Origin: Cardiocondyla obscurior
Lineage: Eukaryota; Arthropoda; Insecta; Hymenoptera; Formicidae
Direction: 5' to 3'
Assembly (NCBI RefSeq): GCF_019399895.1
Contig: NC_091870.1
Location: forward strand, 4,236,001-4,300,000
DNA length: 64,000 nt
Part shown: positions 1 through 10,617 of the stretch, one piece after another
Numbering within the stretch: position 1 is the first letter of the stretch
How the letters are laid out: every line of letters begins with the position of its first letter
The notes under the pieces: generated by a model
Databases searched by the model: none
Told to the model about the DNA's origin: nothing
What the model saw: the letters and a program-made list of their open reading frames with translations, nothing else
Made by a program: the position numbers and the translations under genes

Positions 1-212
1 TTAATTTTAGTTATTGTCAAAATAAGAATTTTATATTCTGTTTAGTACAAATTTTTACGGACAATGTGTGAACATTGTTTCATGTCTTAATGTTATTATA
101 CAAGCTACAAATTCAATCATCTTCTAAAAAATTTTCCATTAACTATAAAGCACCTTATACTACAATACTTTTTTTTTTCAAACAAGCTTTTCTAATATTT
201 TTTTTTTTCCAG

Positions 213-417
213 CTTGAGGCGATTTCAGCTTAATGGTGTTATGAGTAAATTGAAAAACGAATACCTTACAAAACAACTTCAAATTTCGAAGCATTGGATC
301 ACTGGTAGTGTAGATTTAAGCGACATAATGCCGAGTTTAACAATGGTGATGATCAGTATGATTGTGGCATTATGTATCTTAATAATCGAGAGGATCTATT
401 ACATACATAAAATTTGA
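213..417 (+). CDS. last exon of an ionotropic-receptor-like gene (partial)
   Basis: A long pyrimidine tract ending in AG at 211-212 is a good splice acceptor, and an open frame of 67 residues follows to a TGA. About 25 residues before the end lies a strongly hydrophobic stretch (SLTMVMISMIVALCILIIE) followed by a short basic tail (RIYYIHKI). Insect ionotropic receptors end this way: a final transmembrane helix after the second ligand-binding lobe, a conserved Glu at its end, and a short cytoplasmic tail. The segment before it (VDLSDIMPSL) also fits the lead-in to that helix. The upstream exons lie outside the window, so the family call rests on the C-terminus alone. Any other multi-pass membrane protein ending in a helix is a possible alternative. 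Confidence 0.4.
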
Positions 418-810
418 TTTAAGAACAATGTTTAAGAAGTTATTAATTAAAATATTAAATTATAATTTCAAAGTAAAAAATAATTTCAAAAAAAGTTTTA
501 ATTTTACATATTTTGTAATTGTGTAACGCGGTTACCTTTACCGGAGTAAAGCTCGCCGGAATCCGGGGTACGGACCAAAACCGAGACGTGATTAAATACA
601 AAATTACTTCATTATAGACTACTTCCTAGTGGTTAAATATTTACAGAAGAATTAGGCTTGATGTCGCGAACATATAAATTTGGTAAACGGACTTCAGGCC
701 TTAAGTGAAACGAAAGAAAACAAGTCACATGAACTTAATTGCTCGCACAGAGTAAGAATAGACAAGCGTCCTAGCGATAACGTGTGGAGTGGCGGAAGGG
801 GGGAAGGAGC

Positions 811-1165
811 GTTCGAGCCGTATCGATCGCAACTAACTCTGTGGCTGTGAGTCCTCTGTACGTGTGTACCGGTAAGGCCGCTCGGGTCATGTTGGTCGCA
901 ACTAAACTCCGTGGTCGTAAGTCCTCGGCACCTAGTGTACAGGTAAGGCCGCTCAGACCGTGTCGAGCGTGATAGTTTCCGCGGTCGTGAGTCTTCGGTG
1001 CAAATGTACAGATCGGATCATTCAGGCCGTGTCGGTCGTAAAAATCCTCCGCGGTCACGGATTCTTGGCGCAAGTGTACAGGAGGGCCGTTTAGGCCGTG
1101 ACGGGCGTAACAGCGTTTCGCGGTTGCAAGTTTTCGGCGCAGTATGTACAGGTCGGCCGCGGTGT
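811..1165. repeat. five degenerate ~70-bp tandem repeat units
   Basis: Units begin near 821, 891, 961, 1030 and 1100 with a TCGNNCGNAAC-like core and each ends near a GTGTACAGG-like motif followed by GCCGNTNAGGCCGTG. Period is close to 70 bp by eye and units differ by roughly a quarter of positions, so the array is old. Confidence 0.75.
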
Positions 1166-1216
1166 CCGGCGCCGGAAAAGCTCGGTCGAGGCTTGGGAGC
1201 GCCTGAGTCTGGTCGG

Positions 1217-1420
1217 TATTTCTCTCTCTCTCCCCATCCCTCTCTTTCTCTCCCTCCCTCTTTCTACCCCCCTCTCTCTCTCCCCCTCCCCCTCCCTCTC
1301 TCTCCTTTCCTCCCTCCCTCCCTTCCTCTCTCTCTCTCTCTCTCTCTCCCCTCCCTTTCTCTATCCCTCTCTCCCTCCTTCCCTCCTTCCCTCCCACCCT
1401 CCTTCCCTCCCTCCCTCCTA
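1217..1420. repeat. polypyrimidine (CT/CCCT) low-complexity tract
   Basis: About 200 bp made almost only of C and T, with CT, CCCT and CCCTCCTT subunits. All frames are open through it on both strands, giving Ser/Leu/Pro or Arg/Glu/Gly-rich translations with no biological support. Confidence 0.95.
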
Positions 1421-2006
1421 ACTCATAGTGGACTTTACCGCACTTTTTAGCCACGACAGTCGCACAGATAACAAGATCTTTTAGTTTTCCAGGAAATTCA
1501 CAGAACACCGCCCGAGATCAGCTCGGCACAAACGCACGCAACCAAGTAAAGCACGAGAGCGCGCGTAAGATGGTAGCGTAACCGTTGAGTGGGTAAAAGG
1601 AGAGTGGAGCCAACGCAGGTCCCACTTTCTGATTGGCTCCGCCATTTTACGATCATTTCCGGTAGCCAGCCAATCAGACCAGATCGTCTGGGCAATATCG
1701 TACATAACGATATCGTACATAACATGTCACATGTCACACATGTTATTTGATGTACAACGTGCATATATGTATAACTTTAATAAATAATATAAAGAAAAAA
1801 GTTAAAAATTAATAGTTAAATGGTAATAGTTAAGTTCGAAGTTAATAGTTAAAAATTAATTAAGTGAAAATTTAATAGTTAAAAGTTAAGTAAAAGTTTT
1901 ATTAAAGTTGTTGTTTAAAAGATCATATAATATTAATATAATAATATCATATAATATACATTTAGAAATATATTTTATTTTATATTTATAAATCTTGTAA
2001 CGTAGC

Positions 2007-2204
2007 TTAGTCATACATAGCTAAGAATGAATAGAATTCTAAAGGATAATAGATCGCGTGGAACATAAGATCACTTGAATCTTTATCAGCGTTGACGTAG
2101 ACAGACCAAAAACCCGTCGCTGCGATGTCGGCATACGATAATTCGGTAAACAATAACGCGATAAGCGATAGCCGCACTAACACCACGAATTTTGCGCTGA
2201 CCAC
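2007..2204 (-). CDS. possible small secreted peptide (weak)
   Basis: A 65-codon minus-strand frame starts with a plausible signal peptide (basic residue early, hydrophobic core FVVLVRLSLIALLF, small residues near LSYA), then 35 polar residues with no recognised domain. It lies in an AT-rich spacer (1766-2454) where I see nothing else. No intron, promoter or homologue is apparent and a random open frame is quite possible. Confidence 0.15.
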   Translation of the reverse strand: MVSAKFVVLVRLSLIALLFTELSYADIAATGFWSVYVNADKDSSDLMFHAIYYPLEFYSFLAMYD

Positions 2205-2454
2205 TATTGGCTCTTAATACTTATGTGAAAACCAATCACGCGATTTCTACCGCCCATCATGGACCACACGACGAAGTCTCAAGAAAAAGAACTTTACTTG
2301 CTTGTGAACTGTCTATCTAAAAAGAAGCACTGTACTCTCTAATTTTAACATACGATTCTAACATAATGACTTTTTTAAAGAAATAATAACGTATGGTTAA
2401 TCTTTTGAGTTATACCACAAAACAATTTATCTTTATATAATATTTATATTTATA

Positions 2455-2932
2455 CAGGGTGTCCCGCGAAATGCAGAAAATCTTTTGAATGTAGGTAGAC
2501 ATTAGGAATATATTTAGAAAAGTTTAGTACCAATTTGTCAAATTCGCGATTTTAATATTTTTACGAATTTTTATAACCGAGCGAATAAGAGCGCGCTCTT
2601 AGAAGCGATCCACGCCTAATAGCATTGATTCTGCCCCAGCTTTTTCGTCGCTTAGCGATTGTCCGATCCCCTCTTTCCTCCCCCCTCCCCATCCGTATCT
2701 CTTACCTTCACTAGACCCGCCGAAAGAGAGATCAGCCAATCGATAAGCTGGGGCAGAGTCAATGCTATTAGGCGTGGATCGTTTCTAAGAGCGCGCTCTT
2801 ATTTGCTCGGTTATAAAAATTCGTATAAATATTAAAATCGCGAATTCGACAAATTGGTGCTAAACTTTTCAAAATATATTCCTAATGTCTATCTATACCC
2901 GAGAAATTTTCCGCATTTCGCGGGACACCCTG
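2455..2932. mobile_element. foldback MITE, 478 bp, TA target duplication
   Basis: The element opens with CAGGGTGTCCCGCGAAATGC and closes with the reverse complement, directly flanked by TA on both sides. The two arms remain complementary for roughly 180-190 bp each, with scattered mismatches, around a central GC-rich loop. There is no coding capacity. A TA duplication with long inverted repeats suggests a non-autonomous derivative of a Tc1/mariner-type transposon. A related element lies at 10255. Confidence 0.85.
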
Positions 2933-3035
2933 TATAATAGATAGACCTAATTACTAATATATTAGAAATATATTAGTAATAAAAAATATTTATTTTTATA
3001 CGTATTTATTATAATTAATTTTTCAGTTAAATACG

Positions 3036-3057
3036 ATGGTGACATGTGCAGCAGAAG
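3036..3057 (+). pseudogene. THAP zinc-finger gene, N-terminal fragment (5' of the BEL insertion)
   Basis: An ATG opens a short frame MVTCAAE that runs directly into the left LTR of a BEL/Pao element. The frame resumes on the far side of that element at 9701 with the second cysteine of a C-x3-C pair. Together they match the start of a THAP domain, a DNA-binding C2CH zinc finger found at the N-terminus of cellular regulators and P-element-type transposases. The last bases here (AGAAG, 3053-3057) nearly match the bases after the right LTR (AGAAT, 9701-9705), consistent with a 5-bp target duplication carrying one change. Confidence 0.6.
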
Positions 3058-3631
3058 TGTTCGAGACTCTTCCGAATTATTTTATAAGAATTATACAGCC
3101 TGTAATTATTTCGTCGGCTCACGTTATTTCGTATTCTCACTTTATTTCGCCGACTTCGTCGCCGTTATGTTTTTATAACTTCTTATATTTTCCTTTCCTT
3201 TGTCGGCATTGTTGATGTCGCGGTCGTTGGCCTCAGTGCCAGGCTAATGCTCAATGCCAAATAGACAAGGCACTTTGTAATTCGTATGTATATTGTGTCT
3301 TGATGTGTCTCTAACCGCCAAGCATGTTCTTGACGGAATAAGTTTATAAAAGGTGAGATCGCGTCTCACCGCAGCTCAGTACAATTAAAAATTCGATCGG
3401 AAGCGGAGTTCACCGCATGCAGTCCATCGTTGTATTAATCGTGAAATCGCTAGTCTCAACTCCTTTGTTTTCGTCGCGCTTTGACAACTCTTATTTACAT
3501 GTTTTTTTTTGTGACGAGAATTTTGCTTTCGGAAATAAACTCTTTTGTAACGTGGAACGCGCTTTTTTCCTTTCCCCGTATTTCGGACTGAATTTTCGGA
3601 AGGAGATTCCCGGTCGGATACACAACATTTC
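3058..3631 (+). repeat. 5' LTR of the first BEL/Pao element
   Basis: Matches 9125-9700 along its whole length. It begins TGTTCGAGAC and contains a TATAAAAGG box near 3345-3353 that probably serves the element's promoter, and an AATAAA near 3534. The 3-base end TCA present in the right copy seems lost before the primer site here. Confidence 0.9.
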
Positions 3632-3648
3632 TGGTCCTTCGAGCCGGA
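3632..3648 (+). promoter_or_regulatory. primer binding site, tRNA-Tyr type
   Basis: TGGTCCTTCGAGCCGGA directly follows the left LTR. Its complement ends in CCA and equals the conserved 3' end of eukaryotic tRNA-Tyr. The same 17 bases occur after the left LTR of the BEL element at 41999. Confidence 0.85.
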
Positions 3649-3710
3649 TATTTCTTGAAGTTTCGGCAATTCGGTAAATATAGTCATTTCGCGTGTCAGT
3701 GATTTTAATC

Positions 3711-5410
3711 ATGGAGAGGCTACTGCGGGATCAGTTTGATCTTGAAGAGCGCATGAACCGTACAGTGGTTAACCTGAAGAAATTGGGCACGAAGCGAATC
3801 AATTCCGCGTTGATCGAGGCCTCTATCCAATCTTTAAATGACAAGTGGAAGAAGTTTGAAGAAATTTATGAGAGGCTTCGTCACGATCACTGGGAGGAAC
3901 TCCGAGAAAGTAAGTACCATAAATCCAATGCTCTGGACAGGGCAGAAGAGATTTTTTTGAGCCAAAAGGCAGACTTAATGGTGTGGAGGGAAGCACTTGA
4001 AGGGGCTCAATCCAAGGAAGCTGCGCCAAGGACGGTGGTGCCGGGTCCCGCTCGAGCTTCTTTACCAAAGGTGCACATTCCTGCGTTTTCGGGGTGGTAT
4101 GAAGATTGGCCCGAATTTCGAGATTTATTTCAATCGCTTATTATAGAAGACCTCACGGTGTCAGATGTTTCTCGATTTCATTACTTGAAATCGAGTTTAA
4201 AGGGCGACGCACAGCAGCTCTTACGGCAATACCAGCTGACCGCAGAAAACTTTGCTCCGGCGTGGGATAGATTATGCGAGTTTTACGAAAATAAGAGATT
4301 GCTCGTACGCTCTTTTTTCTCCAACTATACCGCGTTGCCAAAAATAAAGTCCGAGTCGGCGACCGACTTGCGCAGACTTTACCACGCACCGGTACTGTAG
4401 GTTCGCTGGCGGGCATCAACCGCCCCATTACCTCAAGCGAAGACCTTTTCGTCTTCATCACAGTGGAGATGCTCGACATTAAATCTCGGAAGGAATGGGA
4501 GTCCGTAACGGGTGAGAGTGCTACGCCGCCTTCGTATGAAGATCTGAGACGGTTCATGGAGAAGCGTCTACATACTTTGAAAGTTTTGCAGCCGGAGAAG
4601 TCATCCTGGGAATCCAAGGCCAGCGAGCGGGTCGAAAAGCCGGTAAGGGCTCACCTTGCTCGGAAAGATTACGTCAAACCCGAATGAGAACGATGCCCAT
4701 TATGCAGAAAGGATCATTTCGTGATACTTTGCGACGTGTTCAAGAGGAAGAACGCTGCCGACCGCAAAGCGTTCGTTCTTGCCAATGGCCTGTGCCTGAA
4801 TTGCTTGAGCAGACACAGAGTCGTAGACTACCTGTCCCGGCGCACTTGCACCGTGTGCGACAGAAAACATCACACCGCCTTGCATGATGCATGTCGCGCG
4901 GAGATTACGGAAAGTGGTGAATCTTTGTCTGGTGCGCTGGCTCACCAGGTCTCTCACGAGCCCCACGAAAGGATAGCAGTGTTGCTGGCTACGGCGCGTG
5001 TTGCCGTGCGGGATGAGTTCGGCGTGACTCATCACGTCCGCGCGTTGATTGATCAGGGATCGGAAATGTCATTGGTAACAGAGAGCTTGGTTCAACGGCT
5101 GAGATTACCAAGGGAAAAAGTGAGTCTCGCAATTTTTGGCGTTGGCGGTCGACAGACTGGAGTGGCGCGTGGCCGAGTAAGTTTGCAGATCTCTTCGCTC
5201 AACAATGAGGCGGAGTTAAATATTCGCGCGGTGATACTGGCAAAATTAATCGTTTACGCCGGGCTATCGACTGCTGCCGTTCGCAAGTGGCCGCATCTCC
5301 GCGGTATTACTTTAGCCGATCGAGATTTTATGTCAAACAATAAATTAGAATTATTGCTCGGCGCAGACGTTTTTGCCGCGATTTTGCGACCAGACTTGGT
5401 GCGGGGGGCG
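3711..5410 (+). pseudogene. BEL/Pao gag and aspartic protease, broken
   Basis: The ATG at 3711 opens a Gag of the DUF1759 type: a helical N-terminus (LLRDQFDLEERMNRTV), then the hallmark segment LPKVHIPAFSGWYEDWPEF about 115 residues in. A single-base shift near 4387 moves the frame; the new frame runs through an in-frame TGA at 4685 and then shows two Cys/His knuckles (CPLCRKDHF and CTVCDRKHHTALH). The retropepsin follows with the active-site loop ALIDQGSEMSLV, where BEL proteins carry DQGS in place of DTGS. The frame ends in a run of seven Gs at 5402-5408 that causes another shift. Gag would coat the RNA particle and the protease would process the polyprotein. No function is expected from this copy. 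Confidence 0.92.
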
Positions 5411-8400
5411 TGACCCCATCGCTCAGGAGACTAGCATCGGTTGGATCGTTTCTGGCCCTGTGGGCCATGAAATACACGCGGGGGCACGCTCTGTGATGTG
5501 TTGCGCGATAGGCGATTCATTATCGAGGTTGGTGCGTCGGTTTTGGGAACAGGAAGAATTACCATTAAATCAACTTGCAGTTTCCGCGGAGGATGTTAAA
5601 TGCGAAGAATTTTTTGAAAATTCTCACTCTCGTAATGCTTCCGGAAGATACATTGTGCGGATTCCTGTACGTGAGGCGGTCCCGAACCTTACAGGCACGC
5701 GTACCTTGGCTCGCCGTGCTCTCTCCGGAGTTGAGCGTCGCTTTGCGCGAGAACCGGAGTTCAAACGGCGATATGTGGAGTTCATGCGAGAGTATGAACT
5801 GCTCGGGCACATGTCGCCCGCATCGGATGTATCGAAATCCATGCGAGCATGTTTTCTCTCACACCATGGAGTCTTCAAGGGCAGTGGGCCAACGGCGAAG
5901 CTTCGCGTCGTATTCAATGGCCCCGCGGCCTTGACCGGAGGATCGTCGCTTAACGGGAGTCTCTTGGCTGGCTCTAATCTTTTGCCAACATTGGCGGATG
6001 TGTTGTTGCAGTGGCGCAGACACGCCTTTGTCTTCTCTGCGGATATTGAGAAGATGTACCGCCAAGTTGAGGTGCATCCGGACGATCACGACCTCCAACG
6101 CATTCTGTGGCGGGAATGCATTTCTCAGCCTGTCAAGGAATACAGATTGAACACCGTCACATACGGGCTGACATCGGCGCCATTTCTGGCCATCCGCGCA
6201 TTACGGCAGCTGGCTCGTGACGAAGGAGCTCGGTTTCCTCTCGGTGCAAAGACACTCGTGGAAGAAACGTACGTCGACGATATTCTATCGGGCGGTGAAT
6301 CGGTAGAGGAGGCGTTTAGAGGCATATGCGAGCTGCGAGGGATGTGCTCGGCGGGCGGAATTCCGTTGAAAAAGTGGGTTGCCTATGATGTTTCATTACT
6401 TGAGCACATTCCAGCTGCTGATTTATCGGTGCCGGGAGTTCGTTCGTGGGACCCTGAGGTCAATCATGCAGCGCTGGGGTTACAATGGCATCCTAAGTCG
6501 GACGACTTTTCCTTCAGCATGCGTGTGCAGCCGGCGGAGATAATTTCCAAGCGCACGGTGCTTGCGCAGGCAGCTCAATTGTTTGATCTCTTGGGATGGT
6601 TGGCGCCTGTTGTGGTGAGAGCAAAAATCTTCATCCAGGGACTGTGGTTGAAGAGGCTCGATTGGGACGCTGCTCTGGATAGAGATGATGAAATTTTCTG
6701 ACAGAGATACTTGGAGGCCCTCCCGATACTGGCTGAGCTGCGAGTTCCTCGCTGGCTTAGATTGAAGACGCTCGGCGAATTTGAAATACATGGCTTTGCC
6801 GACGCTTCGGAACGAGCCTTTGCTGCCGTAATTTATCTTCGGTCTCGTCTTGCCGGGAAACGTGAGTGGAACTTCGTTCTTATAATGGCGAAAACTCGAG
6901 TGGCCCCTTTGAAACAGATATTTGTTCCTCGACTCGAGCTGTGCGCGGCCGTGTTGTTGGCGAAGGTGACCTGTCACGTGCTTCTTTAGCTAAGATTGAC
7001 ATCGGCCCCGGTTCATTTATGGTCAGATTCCATGGTCGTGCTGGGATGGTTTCGGCGTCACCCTTCGCGGTGGACAACCTTCGTGACCAACCGAGTGTCA
7101 GAGGTGCAGCGGATTTTGCCAGAGGCGGTTTGGCATCATGTGGACGGTGCTAGCAATCCGGCTGACTGTGCCTCTCGGGGGCTGGATCCCGGAGAACTGA
7201 AGACATTGAAGCTTTGGTGGAGAGGCCCCTCTTGGCTATCGGGTGCCTCTGGTGAGATGGCCCGTGAGGGGGTTATGTTAGAGGAGGCCGATTTGCCCGA
7301 GGCTCGGATCAAGAGTCATATTTGTGACGCCATGAATAAGCCAAGCGATTCTGAATTTCTGCTCAGGTTTTCTTCATTGTCAAGGCTCATGCGTGTTTCT
7401 GCATGGTGTCTTCGTTGGTTGCGGTCCAGGAACGTTACGGTGGCCCATGATTCTTCAAGGTTGGATGCCGTCGAACTTCAGCGGAGCTTGCTCACGTGGC
7501 TGCGCGTGGTCCAGACTGCGCATTTCTCGGCCGAGATGAATTCGATTGTTTTAGGAAAGAGCCTCTCCCGGAGACACTCTCTTTCTAAACTGATTCCATT
7601 TCTGGATGACCAAGGATTGTTGCGAGTGGAAGGAAGGTTACGACATTTTTTGCTGTCCTATGACGAAAAGCATCCTGTCATTTTGCCGAAGGACTCACAT
7701 TTCACTCAGCTGGTTGTGGCCGCATGTCATGCTCGAGTGTTGCACGGAGGTGTGCAGCAGACCTTGGGATTTTTTCGTCGGCGGTACTGGGTGCCTGGAG
7801 GCCGTTCACTAGTCAAGGGTCATATCTTTCGTTGCGTGCGGTGTGCGCGATGGCGGACGGCAGTACCACAGCAGATCATGGCTGATCTTCCCGCCGCCAG
7901 ATTCCGACCTTCGAGGCCTTTCTTACACACCGGCATCGATTATGCCGGCCCTATTATGGTGCGGACTTCCAAGGGTAGAGGACACAAGGCTACCAAGGCA
8001 TTCGTTGCGGTTTTCATATGCTTTAGCACTCGCGCGGTGCATGTGGAGCATGTGGTGTCCGACTACACGGCGGAGGCGTTTTTTTCAATCTTCAGACGCT
8101 TTGTCGCGTGGAGAGGCTTGCCACAGGCTATGTACAGTGACTGTGGCACCAATTTCGCAGGTGCCGAGGCTGAGTTTCGGCGACTCTTCAAGGCCGGCAG
8201 CAAGGAAGTAAGCTCCATTTTTAGCGCCCTGGCCGAGGAACACGTTCAGTGGCGCTTCAACCCTCCGGCCGCTCCTCACTTCGGTGGTCTTTGGGAAGCA
8301 GCTGTAAAATCCGTGAAACGTCATCTTCGACGGGTCATTGACGAATCAACGTTGACGTACGAGGAGATGTCTACGCTCTTGGCTGGGATAGAGGCGTGCT

Positions 8401-8853
8401 TAAATTCTCGGCCTCTCTCACCCTTGAGCGATGACCCAGATGATCTGTCCGCCCTGACATTTTCTCGTCGGATCCGCTCTCCTGAGCTTTCCGGAGCCCT
8501 CTCTCTTGGACGTTTAGGTCAATCGCCTCTCTCGCTGGCAGGAGGTTTAGCAGATGCAAGACCAGTTCTGGAAGCGGTGGTCGAATGAGTACCTACAAGG
8601 ACTTTCGTCGAGGCCAAAATGGTGCTCCCCTATGCCCGCACCTTCTGTTGGGCAGCTGTGCCTGTTAAGAAACGAGCTATCTTCCCCTGCGAGGTGGCCT
8701 CTTGCACGGATTACGGCAGTGCACCCCGGAAGCGATGGAGCGGAGCGGGTTGTTTCCGTGCGTATAGCTCGGTCTTCGTTTACCAGGCCCATTGTAAAAA
8801 TTGTACTCCTCCCTGGAGCGAATTGTTCAGAAGTGAAATTTTCCGGCAATTAA
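5405..8853 (+). pseudogene. BEL/Pao pol: reverse transcriptase, RNase H, integrase, DUF5641, broken
   Basis: The frame opens with the BEL signature ETSIGWIVSGPVG, then CEEFFENSHSRNASGRY before the polymerase fingers. Reverse transcriptase motifs include FSADIEKMYRQVEVHPDD (the DIxKM catalytic block), YGLTSAPFLAIRALR and TYVDDILSGG. RNase H begins near 6780 with EIHGFADASERAF. Integrase has the zinc-binding HARVLHGG...CVRCARW region near 7730-7850 and the DDE core: GIDYAGP, YSDCGTNF (Cys where Asn is usual) and PHFGGLWEAAVKSVK. In-frame stops sit at 6699 (TGA) and 6987 (TAG); a shift near 8480 leads into the C-terminal segment (FWKRWSNEYLQ to 8853), which has two further stops before it. Region 8854-9108 is 3' untranslated. 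Confidence 0.93.
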
Positions 8854-9108
8854 ATCGGTTTTTTTTCATGTTTTTTCTTTTTTGTGAAGTTCATAACCGC
8901 ATTGTAGTCCGCCCTCGGACTTCATCGTGCTGTCCTCATACTCATTTCATTTCAATTCATTCTTTGGTTACATATATTCGCGTGGCCTGGTCTGTGTTGT
9001 ATTTACATCATTAGTATTTTTTCGACGGTTCAATTTATTAATCATAATTAATTGCTTGCGATTATTGTTTCTGAAGGAAGAGAATCTTTCTAATTTCGCG
9101 TGTATCTT

Positions 9109-9124
9109 CGCGAGGCGGGCGGAA
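9109..9124 (+). promoter_or_regulatory. polypurine tract of the first BEL element
   Basis: GCGAGGCGGGCGGAA abuts the right LTR (TGTTCG at 9125) and is purine-rich, as required for plus-strand DNA priming. A near-identical tract, GCGAGGCGGGCGGGAA, occurs at 63062 beside a BEL relic. Confidence 0.7.
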
Positions 9125-9700
9125 TGTTCGAGACTCTTCCGAATTATTTTATAAGAATTATACAGCCTGTAATTATTTCATCGGCTAACGTTATTTCGTA
9201 TTCTCACTTTATTTCGCTGACTTTGTCGCCGTTATGTTTTTATAACTTCTTATATTTTCCTTTCCTTTGTTGGCATTGTTGATGTCGCGGTCGTTGGCCT
9301 CAGTGCCAGGCTAATGCTCAATGCCAAATAGACAAGGCACTTTGTAATTCGTATGTATATTGTGTCTTGATGTGTCTCTAACCGCCAAGCATGTTCTTGA
9401 CGGAATAAGTTTATAAAAGGTGAGATCGCGTCTCACCGCAGCTCAGTACAATTAAAAAATCGATCGGAAGCGGAGTTCACCGCATGCAGTCCATCGTTGT
9501 ATTAATCGTGAGATCGCTAGTCTCAACTCCTTCGTTTTCGTCGCGCTTTGACAACTCTTATTTACATGTTTCTTTTGTGACGAAAATCTTGTTTCGGAAA
9601 TAAACTCTTTTGTAACGTGGAACGCGCTTTTTTCCTTTCCCCGTATTTCGGACTGAATTTTTGGAAGGAGATTCCCGGTCGGATACACAACATTTCTTCA
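9125..9700 (+). repeat. 3' LTR of the first BEL/Pao element
   Basis: Second copy of the LTR at 3058. It ends ...CATTTCTTCA, giving a TG...CA terminus, and is followed by AGAAT, a one-mismatch partner of AGAAG at 3053-3057. Confidence 0.9.
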
Positions 9701-10042
9701 AGAATGTACAAATTCAAGCGCTACTTGCAAAATGAACAACTTTCCGAGGGATCCTCATCGTTTACATATATGGCGGGCAAATTGCGGCTTAGAAAATAAA
9801 AAATTTAATTATTGCGCTGCATTATGCAAGGTACGTTATATTTTTTCTATTTTTATATTGTTTTATAAATTACTAAATTGAATAATTGCAGTTATTAAAT
9901 TAAACACTTATATTTTTCAATTTTATTTCACGGCTATGTGGGAGAAATCACGAATTGATGGAAAAGAAATTAAAAATTTCTGTGGTGCCTACAATATTTG
10001 AAGAACTAGTAATCCAGCAAAAACTTAAAAGAAATATTAATG
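9701..10042 (+). pseudogene. THAP zinc-finger gene, remainder of exon 1 and exon 2 (3' of the BEL insertion)
   Basis: Bases 9701-9830 continue the frame of 3036-3057: a Cys, then KMNNFPRDPHRLHIWRANC, matching the THAP pattern of a conserved Pro and an invariant Trp about 30 residues in. The exon ends ...GCAAG before GTACGT, and a 61-base intron ends in CAG at 9891. Exon 2 reads FTAMWEKSRIDGK, then after a one-base shift KLKISVVPTIF, the AVPTIF-type closing motif of THAP domains, followed by a helical segment and a possible donor at 10042/10043. The expected Cys-x2-His pair just before MWEK is not readable (Gln-Phe instead). The gene may be cellular or the N-terminus of a P-type transposase; either way this copy is disrupted. 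Confidence 0.6.
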
Positions 10043-10084
10043 GTAAATTAAAAAATCTGATATCTAATTGATAGTTTATGTATA

Positions 10085-10215
10085 GGGTGCGTTCACGGAA
10101 ACACTATCTGCGCTATTTAGCACTATCTTTTTCTTTTTTTCCTTCTCTAAAGCCACAAATTAGAAGAAAAAGATAGTTGCGAAATTGCACGAATAGTGTT
10201 TCCGTGAACGCACCC
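10085..10215. mobile_element. small MITE, 131 bp
   Basis: Starts GGGTGCGTTCACGGAAACAC and ends with its exact reverse complement. The inner part is also partly complementary (AGATAGTGC-like blocks). No coding sequence. Flanked by TA-rich DNA, so the target duplication cannot be fixed. Confidence 0.85.
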
Positions 10216-10254
10216 ATAGAATATATGTATCAATATGATGGATTATTGTTTATA

Positions 10255-10617
10255 CAGGGTGTCTCAGCCCATGTGTAAAATCCTATACAGATAGGTAGGT
10301 TTTGGGGAGATAAGTAAAAAAGTTCTTTAACGTTTTGAAAAATTTTCAATACTTATTGAGAAAAAAATTAATTTGTCTGGCGCAAAAGCGACAAGGAAGC
10401 TACACGTGAGTGAGCGCGATAGGCGACGGCACCATTTCTAGCCATTCGCCTGTCGCGTTCACTCGCCCGCAGGTTCCTTGTCGCTCTTGCGCTAGACAAA
10501 TTTATTTTTTTCTCAATAACGGTTGAGAATTTTTCAAAATGTTAAAGAACTTTTTTATTTATCTCCCCAAGACCTACCTATCTGTATAGGATTTTACACA
10601 TAGGTTGAGACACTCTG
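10255..10617. mobile_element. foldback MITE, 363 bp, CAGGGTGTC family
   Basis: CAGGGTGTCTCAGCCCATGTG at the left pairs with the right end (…GAGACACTCTG), flanked by TA on both sides. Arms of about 170 bp pair with scattered mismatches around a short GC-rich centre. Termini resemble those of the element at 2455 but the inner sequences differ. Confidence 0.85.

Larger units (their letters stand above)
522..1765. repeat. GC-rich LTR-like repeat block of unknown family
   Basis: A GC-rich island sits abruptly in AT-rich DNA. It opens with TGTAACGCGGTTACC, the same TGTAAC terminus seen on LTRs elsewhere in the window. It contains a tandem-repeat block, a pure pyrimidine tract and, near its right end, an inverted pair (TCTGATTGGCT at 1629 and its complement at 1668). 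The frames open through the CT tract are low-complexity artefacts. I could not find a matching terminus or target duplication, so a solo LTR is only a guess. Confidence 0.3.
3058..9700 (+). mobile_element. BEL/Pao LTR retrotransposon, complete but decayed
   Basis: A 6.6-kb element has two LTRs of about 575 bp (3058-3631 and 9125-9700) that start TGTTCGAGACTC, differ at several positions and by small indels, and flank a tRNA primer site, gag, protease, reverse transcriptase, RNase H, integrase and a terminal DUF5641-type region. This order is typical of BEL/Pao. The coding region has frameshifts near 4387, 5405 and 8480, plus in-frame stops at 4685, 6699, 6987 and two more after 8500, so it cannot be autonomous. 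It lies inside a THAP coding region. Confidence 0.93.

Noticed and set aside
771..1508. 245-codon minus-strand frame, Arg/Glu/Gly-rich
   Set aside because: It runs through a pure polypyrimidine tract and a tandem repeat; no stop codons can form there, so the frame has no meaning.
3632..3648. tRNA gene candidate (CCA-ended tRNA-Tyr complement), likewise at 42764, 34796 and 55624
   Set aside because: Only the last 17-18 bases match a tRNA and each abuts an LTR, so these are primer sites. I found no complete tRNA or rRNA gene.
6480..6977. 165-codon minus-strand frame
   Set aside because: Antisense shadow of BEL reverse transcriptase and RNase H; no motif.
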